DNA of 64,000 nt from an uncultured Algibacter sp. (GCF_947490405.1 NZ_CANLGU010000002.1:620001-684000), one strand, 5' to 3'. Positions 51,890 to 60,548 are shown, numbered from the stretch's first letter. The notes: generated from the sequence alone by a model not told the origin. A program made the numbers and translations.

Positions 51890-54800
51890 ATGAAACACGA
51901 ATTACAACATATTACCATTGCCAATTACATTACTGAAAGTGGTGCGCGTAACCCTGAAATTAAATTAAGCTACCAAGTTTTTGGTAAGGCTTTGGGAAGT
52001 GCGCCCATTGTGTTGGTTAATCATGCATTGACAGGAAATAGTGAGGTGGCTGGTGCCAACGGATGGTGGAAAGATTTAATTGGTGATGATAAGGTTATTG
52101 ATACCAAATTGTATTCGGTGTTGGCGTTTAATATTCCAGGGAACGGTTTTGATGGTTTTGTGATTGATAATTATAAAGATTTTGTGGCACGCGATGTGGC
52201 AAAGTTATTTTTACAAGGCTTAAAAGCGCTAGGTACTGGCAAATTATTCGCCACAATTGGCGGCTCTTTAGGCGGTGGCATTGCTTGGGAAATGGCGGTG
52301 TTACAACCTGATTTCACAGAGCATTTGGTAGTTGTGGCTACCGATTGGAAATCTACCGATTGGTTGATTGCCAACTGCCAAATACAAGAACAATTCTTAT
52401 TAAACTCTAAGCATCCTGTACACGATGCGCGTATGCATGCTATGTTGTGTTACCGCACGCCAGAGTCGTTTAAAGAACGTTTTAAGCGTTCTAAAAATGA
52501 TGATTTAGAAATTTTTAATGTCGAAAGTTGGTTGTTGCATCATGGAAAAAAATTGCAGGAACGGTTTCAGTTATCAGCTTATAAATTGATGAATCAGTTA
52601 TTAAAGTCTATTGATGTGACTAAAGGTCGTTCTAGTAACTTTAATGTGCTTGAAAATATAGAAGCCAAAATCCATATTGTAGGTGTAGATTCTGATTTAT
52701 TTTTTACTGCTGAAGAAAACCGTGAAACCCATAAACAGTTGGCCTTAACACATCCTAATGTGACGTATAACGAAATACATTCGGTGCACGGGCACGATGC
52801 ATTTTTAATGGAATACGATCAACTTGAAAAAATTGTAGAAGGCATTTTTGTACCACATTCTAAAAGAAAACCAATGAAGGTATTAAAATTTGGAGGTAAA
52901 TCTTTAGCCAACGGAAAAGGCTTAGAAACAGTACTTTCAATTATAAAAAATAAAGTGGAAGCTGGCGATAGAATTTCTGTTGTGGTTTCTGCAAGAGGTT
53001 CAGCAACAGATGCTTTAGATGCTATTTTGAATAAAGCGCTAAAAGGAGCGTCGTATCAAGAGGATTTAGAAGCGTTTAAAGCATATCAAATTGAGCCTTT
53101 AAAAACCATAGATTTTTCTGAAGAATTTTCAGTTTTAGATAAGTTGTTTGAAGGAGTTAGCCTGTTACGAGATTACAGTAAAAAAACCAAGGATAATATA
53201 TTGGCGCAAGGCGAATTGTTATCTATCAAACTGATTGCAAATTTATTGAATGCGCATGGAGTAAAAGCTCAAGCAACTGACGCGCGAGAACTTATAAAAA
53301 CGGATGAATCTTTTGGCAATGCACAACCATTATCAAAAATTTCAAAAGAAAATACACAGGCTTATTTTAATGCAAATAAAGGTGTGGTTAATGTAGTGGC
53401 TGGTTTTATAGCGTCTAATTTAAAGAATGAAACAACCACTTTAGGACGTAACGGTAGTAATTATACTGCTGCTTTAATCGCAAATTTTTTAGATGCTGAA
53501 GAATTACAAAACTATACGCATGTTAGTGGAATTTATACCGCAGACCCTGGATTGGTTCCTGATGCAAAACAAATTAGAGAATTATCTTTTAGTGAAGCTA
53601 ATGAACTAGCCAATTTTGGAACGTCTGTGTTACATGCTAAAACCATTATTCCTTTAGTTGAGAAAAATATCAACTTACGTATTTTAAATACGTTTAATGC
53701 TGATGACGAGGGGACGCTAATTACTGCAAGACCAAGCACTAAAGAAGTGACGTCGTTATCTATTTTAGATAATGTGGCCTTGTTGAATTTAGAAGGGCGC
53801 GGTTTACTCGGAAAAATTGGTGTAGATGCCCGAATTTTTGGAGCGTTAAGCAAATACGGTATTAGCGTGAGCATTGTGTCTCAGGGTTCTTCAGAAAGAG
53901 GCATCGGATTGATTATTGATGCAGACCAAGCTACCCAAGCAGTTATTGCTTTAGAGCGAGAGTTTGAAAGCGATTTCTATTCGCAAGATGTGAATAAAAT
54001 TGATGTTATTGATGATGTTGCGGTTATTTCGATTATTGGAATTGAGTTAAGTTCGTTTCATAAACCGTTTAATGCTTTAATTAAAAACCAGATTACACCC
54101 TTATTATTTAATAATACGGTTACGGGCAAGAATGTGAGTTTGGTGGTGAAGAAATCGCAATTACACAAAGCAGTAAACGTAGTTCATGGTGAAGTTTTCG
54201 GGATTTCTAAAAAGATAAATATTGCCATTTTTGGACACGGTGGTGTTGGTGGCGCATTGATTAATCAGATATTAAAATCGAAAGACGATATTGAAAAGCG
54301 TAAAGGCATCAATTTGAATGTGTTTGCCATTGCGAATTCTAGAAAATTGGTATTGGATAAAAATGGCGCGAATGCCAATTGGGAAACTGCTATTGCTTCG
54401 AGTACGTATAAGAGTTCGATTGAAGATGTTATTACTTATGCAAAAAATCATCATTTAGAGAATTTGATAGCGGTAGATAATACGGCGAGTTCGGAGTTTT
54501 ATACCAATTATATTCCGTTAGTTGAAGCGGGATTCGATTTGGTATCGTCCAACAAAATAGCGAATACCATTTCGCATGCGTTTTATACTGAATTACGAGT
54601 ACAATTAGCCAAAAACAACAAACAGTATTTATACGAAACAACGGTTGGTGCGGGTTTACCGTTAATTGATACGATTAAATTATTGCACGAATCTGGAGAA
54701 AATATCACACGAATTAGAGGTGTGTTTTCGGGGACGTTGAGTTATTTGTTTAATAATTTTTCTGTGGAAGACAAGCCGTTTAGTGCCATTATTCAAGAAA

Positions 54801-55288
54801 CGGTGGATAAAGGATTTACAGAACCCGACCCGCGAGAAGATTTCTCTGGAAACGACGTGGCGAGAAAACTGTTAATTCTTGCAAGAGAATTAGATTTACA
54901 AAATGAGTTTGAAGATGTTGAAGTGTTGAATTTGATTCCTGAGGCGTATAGAGATATTTCGGTGGAAGACTTTTTGAGTCAGTTAGAGGTTTTAGATGCG
55001 CAATATCAGAAGTTGAAAGACGAGCAAAAGGAAGGGCATGTGCTAAGATATGTTGGTGATTTATCGGGAGATTTATCACAAGATAAAGGGAATCTGGAAG
55101 TAAAATTAGTATCTATTCCAGAGGATAGTACGTTGGGCCACGTAAAAGGCTCTGATGCTATTTTTGAAATATTTACCGAAAGTTATGGCGAGCAACCTAT
55201 AGTAATTCAAGGAGCGGGCGCTGGTGCTGAGGTTACCGCACGCGGAGTTTTTGGTGATATTTTGCGGTTGAGTAAGCATATTAATTAG
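51890..55288 (+). CDS. thrA: MetX-aspartokinase-homoserine dehydrogenase triple fusion
   Basis: 1132 residues in three parts. Residues 1-325: homoserine O-acetyltransferase-like alpha/beta hydrolase, with LVNHALTGNSEVAGANGWW, the nucleophile motif TIGGSLGGGIAWE, the acid in VGVDSDLFFTAEENRE and the histidine in SVHGHDAFLME. Residues 329-about 770: aspartokinase (starts MKVLKFGGKSLANGKG) with ACT domains. Residues about 775-1132: homoserine dehydrogenase (IAIFGHGGVGGALINQIL, DNTASSEFYTNY, VGAGLPLIDTIKLL). The kinase part departs from consensus: KFGGKS for KFGGTS, GRNGSNYTAA for GRNGSDYTAA, THVSGIYT for TDVDGVYT. So it can turn semialdehyde into acetylhomoserine, but the kinase activity is doubtful. 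Confidence 0.9.
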   Translation: MKHELQHITIANYITESGARNPEIKLSYQVFGKALGSAPIVLVNHALTGNSEVAGANGWWKDLIGDDKVIDTKLYSVLAFNIPGNGFDGFVIDNYKDFVARDVAKLFLQGLKALGTGKLFATIGGSLGGGIAWEMAVLQPDFTEHLVVVATDWKSTDWLIANCQIQEQFLLNSKHPVHDARMHAMLCYRTPESFKERFKRSKNDDLEIFNVESWLLHHGKKLQERFQLSAYKLMNQLLKSIDVTKGRSSNFNVLENIEAKIHIVGVDSDLFFTAEENRETHKQLALTHPNVTYNEIHSVHGHDAFLMEYDQLEKIVEGIFVPHSKRKPMKVLKFGGKSLANGKGLETVLSIIKNKVEAGDRISVVVSARGSATDALDAILNKALKGASYQEDLEAFKAYQIEPLKTIDFSEEFSVLDKLFEGVSLLRDYSKKTKDNILAQGELLSIKLIANLLNAHGVKAQATDARELIKTDESFGNAQPLSKISKENTQAYFNANKGVVNVVAGFIASNLKNETTTLGRNGSNYTAALIANFLDAEELQNYTHVSGIYTADPGLVPDAKQIRELSFSEANELANFGTSVLHAKTIIPLVEKNINLRILNTFNADDEGTLITARPSTKEVTSLSILDNVALLNLEGRGLLGKIGVDARIFGALSKYGISVSIVSQGSSERGIGLIIDADQATQAVIALEREFESDFYSQDVNKIDVIDDVAVISIIGIELSSFHKPFNALIKNQITPLLFNNTVTGKNVSLVVKKSQLHKAVNVVHGEVFGISKKINIAIFGHGGVGGALINQILKSKDDIEKRKGINLNVFAIANSRKLVLDKNGANANWETAIASSTYKSSIEDVITYAKNHHLENLIAVDNTASSEFYTNYIPLVEAGFDLVSSNKIANTISHAFYTELRVQLAKNNKQYLYETTVGAGLPLIDTIKLLHESGENITRIRGVFSGTLSYLFNNFSVEDKPFSAIIQETVDKGFTEPDPREDFSGNDVARKLLILARELDLQNEFEDVEVLNLIPEAYRDISVEDFLSQLEVLDAQYQKLKDEQKEGHVLRYVGDLSGDLSQDKGNLEVKLVSIPEDSTLGHVKGSDAIFEIFTESYGEQPIVIQGAGAGAEVTARGVFGDILRLSKHIN

Positions 55289-55296
55289 GTAAAAAT

Positions 55297-55758
55297 ATGA
55301 AAAAAGCAACCTTTGGATTAATTTTAATATTTCTCACTTTGTTTTCTTCTTGTAATAAAGAGAAAATTTTGGAACTAAATACTCGAATCGCTGAGCTTGA
55401 AATTCAAAATAAAAAACTCGTTGATTCGATTTCTAAATCGGCGTATAATAAAGTTTTAAATTCGAATATTATCGGGCTGACTGCTAAGTCTGAGTTTATT
55501 ATACACGAAGAAAGTGAAGTGAAATTCTGTTTTAACTATCTTGAAAAGTTGCCGAATTATGATGTTTATACAACTACTAGGGATGGTAAACTTGATAAGC
55601 TGATTTACGAAAGCCTCACAGATAATGAATTCATATATAATTTTGTTCCAGAAAAAGTAGGAAAGTACAATATTAAGTTGGTAGCTGTTTTTAAAATTAA
55701 TAACAAAGAAAATGAAGAAATACAGGTTCCAACAAATTTATATGTTAGCGTAAAATAA
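55297..55758 (+). CDS. small lipoprotein of unknown function
   Basis: 153 residues. Lipoprotein signal MKKATFGLILIFLTLFSSC (Cys at 19), a short coiled coil at about 24-50 (ILELNTRIAELEIQNKKLVDS), then a beta-rich domain ending in KYNIKLVAVF and a C-terminal strand, possibly Ig-like. It is 8 bases after the fusion gene, so co-transcribed, but has no clear link to methionine. Not recognised. Confidence 0.7.
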   Translation: MKKATFGLILIFLTLFSSCNKEKILELNTRIAELEIQNKKLVDSISKSAYNKVLNSNIIGLTAKSEFIIHEESEVKFCFNYLEKLPNYDVYTTTRDGKLDKLIYESLTDNEFIYNFVPEKVGKYNIKLVAVFKINNKENEEIQVPTNLYVSVK

Positions 55759-55772
55759 TCAAAAGATTAAAT

Positions 55773-55787
55773 AGACCTGACAGGTCT
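55773..55787. repeat. short CCTGACAGG palindrome
   Basis: AGACCTG-A-CAGGTCT, the two outer ends of the larger hairpins at 28134 and 51804 with the middle missing. Confidence 0.5.
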
Positions 55788-55828
55788 TATTGAAATCTCG
55801 CGTTTTAAATAAATTAAAGCGTATGAGT

Positions 55829-55860
55829 GCCCCTCCTTGGAGGGGTTAGGGGTGGGTTAA
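55829..55860 (+). repeat. CCCCTCCTTGGAGGGG repeat
   Basis: Palindrome CCCCTCC TT GGAGGGG followed by TTAGGGGTGGG, same family as 28349 and 51855. Confidence 0.6.
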
Positions 55861-55917
55861 TAGAACTAAAGCTTACAAAAAATAAGCTTAGGTTTAAAAC
55901 TAAACCCCAGCAAACAA

Positions 55918-56011
55918 GTGCATTAGGGATTGCAGAGGAAAGCCCACAGCCCGACGAAGGAGGTGCGAGGACTTGGAACGGAAAGCCCGACCCGATAGGG
56001 AAATGCTCAAA
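55918..56011 (+). repeat. structured dispersed repeat, copy E
   Basis: Closing stem GCATT with AATGC, where copies A-C have GCGTT with AACGC: a third compensated pair. The 3' hairpin is CCC-GATA-GGG, with a changed loop. Lies just upstream of metZ. Confidence 0.8.
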
Positions 56012-56036
56012 TAATAAAATAAAAAAAAGAATTAAA

Positions 56037-57203
56037 GTGAGCCATAAAAAATTTGAAACCGACGCGATAAGAACGCAGAGTGAACGCACTCAGTTTTCGG
56101 AACATTCTGTACCCCTGTACTTAACGTCGGGGTTTGTATTTGACGATGCGGAGGACATGAGAGCTTCTTTCGCGGAGGAAAAACAGCGCGATTTATACAG
56201 CCGATACAGCAACCCGAATGTAAACGAATTTGTAGATAAAGTGTGCGCGATGGAAGGTGCTGAGGCAGGATTTGCCTTTGCGAGTGGAATGGCTGCGGTG
56301 TTTTCAACATTCGCGACCTTGCTTGATGCAGGCGACCATGTGGTGTCTTGTAGCTCTGTATTTGGGGCAACCCACGGGTTGTTTACTAAGTACTTTCCCA
56401 AATGGAATATTGAATGTTCGTATTTTGGTATTAATGATGTTGAAGCGATTGAGGATTTAATACAGCCCAATACCAAGTTTATTTATGCAGAAACGCCAAC
56501 AAATCCTGGGGTTGATGTTTTAGATATGGAAGCGTTGAGTGCTATTTGTAAAAAGCACGATTTGCTATTGGTGATTGATAATTGTTTTGCGACACCGTAT
56601 TTACAAAATCCTATAAAGTTTGGGGCAGATTTGGTGATACATTCGGCTACAAAATTAATGGACGGCCAAGGGCGTGTTTTAGGTGGTGTTACGGTTGGTA
56701 AAGCGGACTTGATTCGCGAGATTTATTTGTTTTCTAGATTAACAGGGCCAGCTATGAGTCCGTTTAACGCATGGGTACTATCTAAATCGTTAGAAACATT
56801 AGCCATTCGTGTAGATAAACATTGTGAGAATGCTCTAAAATTAGCTGAATTTTTAGAAGCGCATCCTAAAGTAACATGGGTGAAGTATCCGTTTTTAAAA
56901 TCGCATCCTAAATATGCGATTGCTAAAAAGCAAATGCGCTTAGGTGGTAATATAGTGGCTTTTGAAGTGGAAGGTGGTTTAGATGGTGGTAGAGCATTTT
57001 TAAATGCTGTAAAAATGTGTTCGCTTTCTGCTAATTTGGGTGATACGAGAACTATTGTGACGCATCCTGCAAGTACCACGCATGCTAAGGTTGAAGCCGA
57101 TGTGAAAGCTGCTGCGGGCATTACGGATGGAATGGTGCGTTGCTCGTTAGGGTTAGAACATATTGATGATATTATTGCCGATATTGAGCAGGCTTTGTCT
57201 TAA
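56037..57203 (+). CDS. metZ: O-succinyl/acetylhomoserine sulfhydrylase (MetZ type)
   Basis: Second Cys/Met-metabolism PLP enzyme in this cluster. The GTG at 56037 (MSHKKFETDAIRTQSERTQF) gives 388 residues, the usual MetZ length; the frame stays open upstream through repeat DNA, which should not be counted as protein. Motifs: HSVPLYLTSGFVFDDAEDM, DLYSRYSNPNVNEFVDKV, the PLP lysine in IHSATKLMDGQGRVLGG and SLSANLGDTRTIVTHPASTTH. Compared with metY it lacks the insertion after the lysine. It would make homocysteine directly from an acylhomoserine and sulfide. Confidence 0.9.
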   Translation: MSHKKFETDAIRTQSERTQFSEHSVPLYLTSGFVFDDAEDMRASFAEEKQRDLYSRYSNPNVNEFVDKVCAMEGAEAGFAFASGMAAVFSTFATLLDAGDHVVSCSSVFGATHGLFTKYFPKWNIECSYFGINDVEAIEDLIQPNTKFIYAETPTNPGVDVLDMEALSAICKKHDLLLVIDNCFATPYLQNPIKFGADLVIHSATKLMDGQGRVLGGVTVGKADLIREIYLFSRLTGPAMSPFNAWVLSKSLETLAIRVDKHCENALKLAEFLEAHPKVTWVKYPFLKSHPKYAIAKKQMRLGGNIVAFEVEGGLDGGRAFLNAVKMCSLSANLGDTRTIVTHPASTTHAKVEADVKAAAGITDGMVRCSLGLEHIDDIIADIEQALS

Positions 57204-57250
57204 TTTTATAGGTGTATAGCATGTTTTTTCAAGGTTTTACAAAGAATTTT

Positions 57251-57268
57251 AAATTGGTTAACCAATTT
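57251..57268. promoter_or_regulatory. 18-bp palindromic operator upstream of alginate lyase
   Basis: AAATTGGTTAACCAATTT is a perfect palindrome 36 bases before the ATG and 15 bases before a -7 box. TTGGTnnACCAA-type sites are typical of FCD-class GntR repressors. Confidence 0.65.
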
Positions 57269-57282
57269 AGAGGTTAAGTTAC

Positions 57283-57290
57283 TATTTTTG
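57283..57290 (+). promoter_or_regulatory. alginate lyase -7 box
   Basis: TATTTTTG matches TAnnTTTG exactly. The ATG is only 13 bases further on, so the 5' leader would be very short. Confidence 0.55.
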
Positions 57291-57303
57291 TAAAAAACAT
57301 GTT

Positions 57304-58506
57304 ATGAAGCTAATAAAAATCATTTTTACATTTCTAATTTTTATAGCAATAATTAGTTGTAGTTCAGAAGATTCAAATGAAGAGAAAGCTGTAGAATTGA
57401 GTTTGTCTTCAGTTTCTGAATTTTCTGCAAACCAAGAAACACAATCACTTGCAGTAACTGCTAATTTATACTGGTATACTGAGAATAACAATGATTGGAT
57501 TACCCTTACTCCAACAAACGGCACAAATAATGGAACTATAAATATTGCTGTGTCTTCAAACACAACGGAAGTTAAACGTACTGGAATAATTAGTGTTATA
57601 GGCGGAGATGTATCAAGAGATTTAACCATTACCCAGGCGGGAAAAGAGCCAAATACAGGAGGATTAGATGCTAGTAAAACACCTTCAGAAAATTTTGATT
57701 TATCTACTTGGAATTTAAGTATTCCAGAAGATAAAGGGAATGGTACAGCAACTACAATTACCGTTAGCCAGATTAATAATAATTATGAAAACAGTAACTA
57801 TTTTTATACTGGTGATGATGGCGGCATGGTGTTTAAATGTCCAGTTGATGGTTTTAAAACTTCTGCTAATACAAGTTATGTAAGAGTAGAACTGCGTGAA
57901 ATGTTAAGAGGTACTAATACAAGTATAAGTACGCAAGGTGTAAATAAGAACAACTGGGTTTTTGGTACTGCTTCAGAAGCTGATAAAAATGCGGCTTATG
58001 GTTATGATGGTGAGATGAATGCTACCGTGGCCGTAAATCATGTTACTACCACAGGAAATAGTAATCAAGTGGGTAGGGTAATTATAGGACAAATACATGC
58101 CAATGATGATGAGCCTATACGTTTGTATTATAGAAAGTTACCAGACAACTCGCTTGGATCAATTTACTTTGCTCATGAACCCACAGATGGTAATGGAAAT
58201 GAACAATGGCACGAAATGATTGGATCAAGAAGTAGTTCTGCTTCGAACCCTACAGACGGTATCGCTCTTAATGAAAAATTTAGCTACCGTATTAGGACTG
58301 TTGGAGATGTACTTACGGTTATTATCTTTAGGGAAGGAAAAGATAACGTGGTTAAAACTATAAATATGGCCAGCAGTGGATTTAATATTGGAGGGCAATA
58401 TATGTATTTTAAGGCTGGAGTTTATAACCAAAATAATTCTGGCGATGCAGACGATTATGTTCAAGCTACGTTTTATGACTTAGATAAGTCTCATACTACA
58501 TTGTAA
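57304..58506 (+). CDS. PL7-family alginate lyase lipoprotein with BACON domain
   Basis: 400 residues. Lipoprotein signal ending FIAIISC (Cys 19), then a BACON Ig-like carbohydrate-associated domain (about 33-112: ANLYWYTENNNDWITLTPTNG ... ITQAGKEP), and a PL7 catalytic beta-jelly-roll from about 125. The three PL7 motifs are clear: YVRVELREM, GQIHANDDEP and YMYFKAGVYNQN. QIH (not QVH) at the second motif is linked in the literature to guluronate-containing alginate. Surface-anchored, cleaving alginate by beta-elimination. It is alone, without SusC/SusD partners, under its own palindromic operator. Confidence 0.92.
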   Translation: MKLIKIIFTFLIFIAIISCSSEDSNEEKAVELSLSSVSEFSANQETQSLAVTANLYWYTENNNDWITLTPTNGTNNGTINIAVSSNTTEVKRTGIISVIGGDVSRDLTITQAGKEPNTGGLDASKTPSENFDLSTWNLSIPEDKGNGTATTITVSQINNNYENSNYFYTGDDGGMVFKCPVDGFKTSANTSYVRVELREMLRGTNTSISTQGVNKNNWVFGTASEADKNAAYGYDGEMNATVAVNHVTTTGNSNQVGRVIIGQIHANDDEPIRLYYRKLPDNSLGSIYFAHEPTDGNGNEQWHEMIGSRSSSASNPTDGIALNEKFSYRIRTVGDVLTVIIFREGKDNVVKTINMASSGFNIGGQYMYFKAGVYNQNNSGDADDYVQATFYDLDKSHTTL

Positions 58507-58615
58507 CTTTATTTTGCAGACATTATACTTGAAACTGTTTTTTGCTAATTTGAAATAATAATCAGTTATCAAGTAATTTCTTTTTAACTATCTCGACTTA
58601 CAATCTTAAAAAAAA

Positions 58616-59917
58616 ATGATTGTGATATCTAGATATAAAAGCATTCTTATAATTCTTCTATTAGTTTGCTCAAGTCTTCAAAGTTTAGCCCAAACTAAAT
58701 TCAAGGTAGAAAGTTTAAATTTCGAAGGCCTTAAAAAAACTAAAGCCAGTTTTTTAACCAGAATAGCAAAAGTAAAAGCAGGACAGGAAACGGATAGTGT
58801 TGTAGTAGTAACAGATATAGAACGTTTTAAACGTTTAGATGGTATTGCGTTTGCCGATTACAAAGTGGAATCTGTTGGTGATGCAGGCTATAAAATCACA
58901 TATATAGTTGAAGAGAATTTTAGTATCATTCCTGGTATTAGAGCTGGACAAGCTGCAGATGATAGCTTTTCGTATAGATTTTCAGCATTTGAATTTAATG
59001 GATTAGGTAGAAATATAATTTTTGGAGGGTTTTTTAAAAAGGAAGTTTTTAATGCTTTTGGTGTGTTTCTAGAACACCCATATTTGTTTACAAACAAGTT
59101 AGGTTTAGGGATTAATTATATGGACGATAGTACGCAACAGCCTCTTTTTTTCGACCCTAATAATAGTGATAACGCCACAGATTATGTTTTTACCAACAAA
59201 GGTTTTGAAACCATATTATTTTATGAATTAAACTTTAACAACAGGTTTGAGTTTGGTGTAAGAACTTCTGAAGAAAGCTATGTGTTTTTGTCTGAAGATG
59301 ATGCAGGTGTATCTAACGCAGCAGAACCAAACATAAGAAGAACAGCTTTTAGAGGTTCTCATGAATATGTAGATTTAGATATTGAATACCAGAATGTTTC
59401 CGGGTTTAGAAATCTTTTTGAAACAACTGTATTTAATAAAAGTAATACATTGCTACAAACAGATTTTATTATTAATAATACAATACAATATTTTAAAAGA
59501 ATGGGCAGTAAGGGTAATTTTGCAAGCCAACTGCAAATACAATTTAGTAACCCTATAGAAAATAGTGCTTTCGCACCTTTAATTATAGATAACCAATTAA
59601 ACACACGAGGTGTTGGGAATATTGTTGATAGAGGTTCTGCTATTGTTAGTTTAAACAGTGAATATAGACACACACTTTTAGAAAAAGGTTGGTTCGTTAT
59701 ACAAGGCAACAGTTTTATGGATGTTAGTGGTGTGCAACGACCAGATACTAATTTTAATGATGTCTTTTCAAAAAACACAACCCGATTTTATTCTGGTTTA
59801 GGAGTTCGCTTTATTCATAAATATATCTTTAATGCTGTTTTACGTTTTGATTATGGCATTAATTTAACAGGAAATGGAGGTAATGGATTTGTATTTGGGA
59901 TTGGGCAGTATTTTTAA
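58616..59917 (+). CDS. outer membrane POTRA/beta-barrel protein (Omp85-like)
   Basis: 433 residues with a signal peptide (about 1-25, ending SLAQ). Residues about 28-100 form one POTRA domain (FKVESLNFEGLKKTKASFLTRIA ... YKITYIVEEN), followed by an aromatic-rich barrel with alternating strands and a C-terminus GNGFVFGIGQYF typical of outer-membrane proteins. Much shorter than BamA, with a single POTRA, so more like a minimal Omp85/ShlB relative. It precedes the Rrf2 gene and sulfate-reduction operon by chance or design; no link is shown. Confidence 0.78.
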   Translation: MIVISRYKSILIILLLVCSSLQSLAQTKFKVESLNFEGLKKTKASFLTRIAKVKAGQETDSVVVVTDIERFKRLDGIAFADYKVESVGDAGYKITYIVEENFSIIPGIRAGQAADDSFSYRFSAFEFNGLGRNIIFGGFFKKEVFNAFGVFLEHPYLFTNKLGLGINYMDDSTQQPLFFDPNNSDNATDYVFTNKGFETILFYELNFNNRFEFGVRTSEESYVFLSEDDAGVSNAAEPNIRRTAFRGSHEYVDLDIEYQNVSGFRNLFETTVFNKSNTLLQTDFIINNTIQYFKRMGSKGNFASQLQIQFSNPIENSAFAPLIIDNQLNTRGVGNIVDRGSAIVSLNSEYRHTLLEKGWFVIQGNSFMDVSGVQRPDTNFNDVFSKNTTRFYSGLGVRFIHKYIFNAVLRFDYGINLTGNGGNGFVFGIGQYF

Positions 59918-59967
59918 ATGTTTCTGTAGTTTTATTGTGCAAAAACTAAATTATCTATATTAGCATA

Positions 59968-60381
59968 ATGCTATCTAAAAAAACCAAATACGGACTAAAA
60001 GCCTTGACCTTCATCGCAAGAAGTGAAAGCGATATGCCTGTTCAGGTTAGTGTTATAGCAAAGAGTGAGCAAATTCCACAGAAGTTTTTAGAAGGTATTC
60101 TTTTAACTTTAAGGAAGTCTGGAATTTTGGGTTCAAAAAAAGGAAAACATGGTGGCTACTATCTAAGAAGTTTGCCTTCTGAAATAAAAATGACTGATGT
60201 TATGCGAGTTCTTGAAGGTCCAATCGCCATGGTTCCTTGTGTAAGTTTAAATTATTACGAAAAGTGCGACGATTGCCCTGACGAACATAAATGTAGTGTG
60301 CATAAACTCATGATTGAGGTGAGAGATAACACACTTAAAGTCTTTAGAAATACAACATTAGCAGATCTTTCTGGTATCTAA
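59968..60381 (+). CDS. Rrf2-family transcriptional regulator
   Basis: 137 residues. Winged helix at the N-terminus (MLSKKTKYGLKALTFIARS, then IAKSEQIPQKFLEGILLTLRKSG and GSKKGKHGGYYLRS). The C-terminal part carries five cysteines, PCVSLNYYEKCDDCPDEHKCSVHK, in the zone where IscR holds its iron-sulfur cluster. Family members CymR and IscR control sulfur or Fe-S metabolism. Located directly upstream of the cysteine-pathway operon, so it is probably its regulator, acting at the palindrome at 60511. Confidence 0.88.
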   Translation: MLSKKTKYGLKALTFIARSESDMPVQVSVIAKSEQIPQKFLEGILLTLRKSGILGSKKGKHGGYYLRSLPSEIKMTDVMRVLEGPIAMVPCVSLNYYEKCDDCPDEHKCSVHKLMIEVRDNTLKVFRNTTLADLSGI

Positions 60382-60475
60382 TGATTAAAAGATTCACAGT
60401 TTACACGAAAACCCTGTAAGTTTTCTTCAATTTATCGTCAAAATACTTCATTATTCAAAAAAATAAGTTTGATAG

Positions 60476-60505
60476 TTTGTAGAGTGGAAAAAAGTATTAC
60501 TTTTG
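60476..60505 (+). promoter_or_regulatory. promoter of the sulfate-reduction operon
   Basis: TTTG (60476-60479), 18 bases, TACTTTTG (60498-60505): a full match to the Bacteroidota TTTG-N17-20-TAnnTTTG promoter. Transcription would start near 60511, on the candidate operator. Confidence 0.75.
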
Positions 60506-60510
60506 TAATC

Positions 60511-60527
60511 CCTACTAAATTGATAGG
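60511..60527. promoter_or_regulatory. candidate Rrf2 operator
   Basis: CCTACTAAATTGATAGG is an imperfect palindrome (CCTA..AA and TT..TAGG arms match) at the predicted transcription start of the operon, next to the Rrf2 gene. Assignment to that regulator is inferred. Confidence 0.45.
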
Positions 60528-60548
60528 ATTAATATAAAATAACAACAA

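Noticed and set aside
55827-56036. 70-residue N-terminal extension of metZ
   Set aside because: The frame is open only because repeat DNA lacks stops there; MetZ proteins begin near MSHKKFETDAIRTQ.
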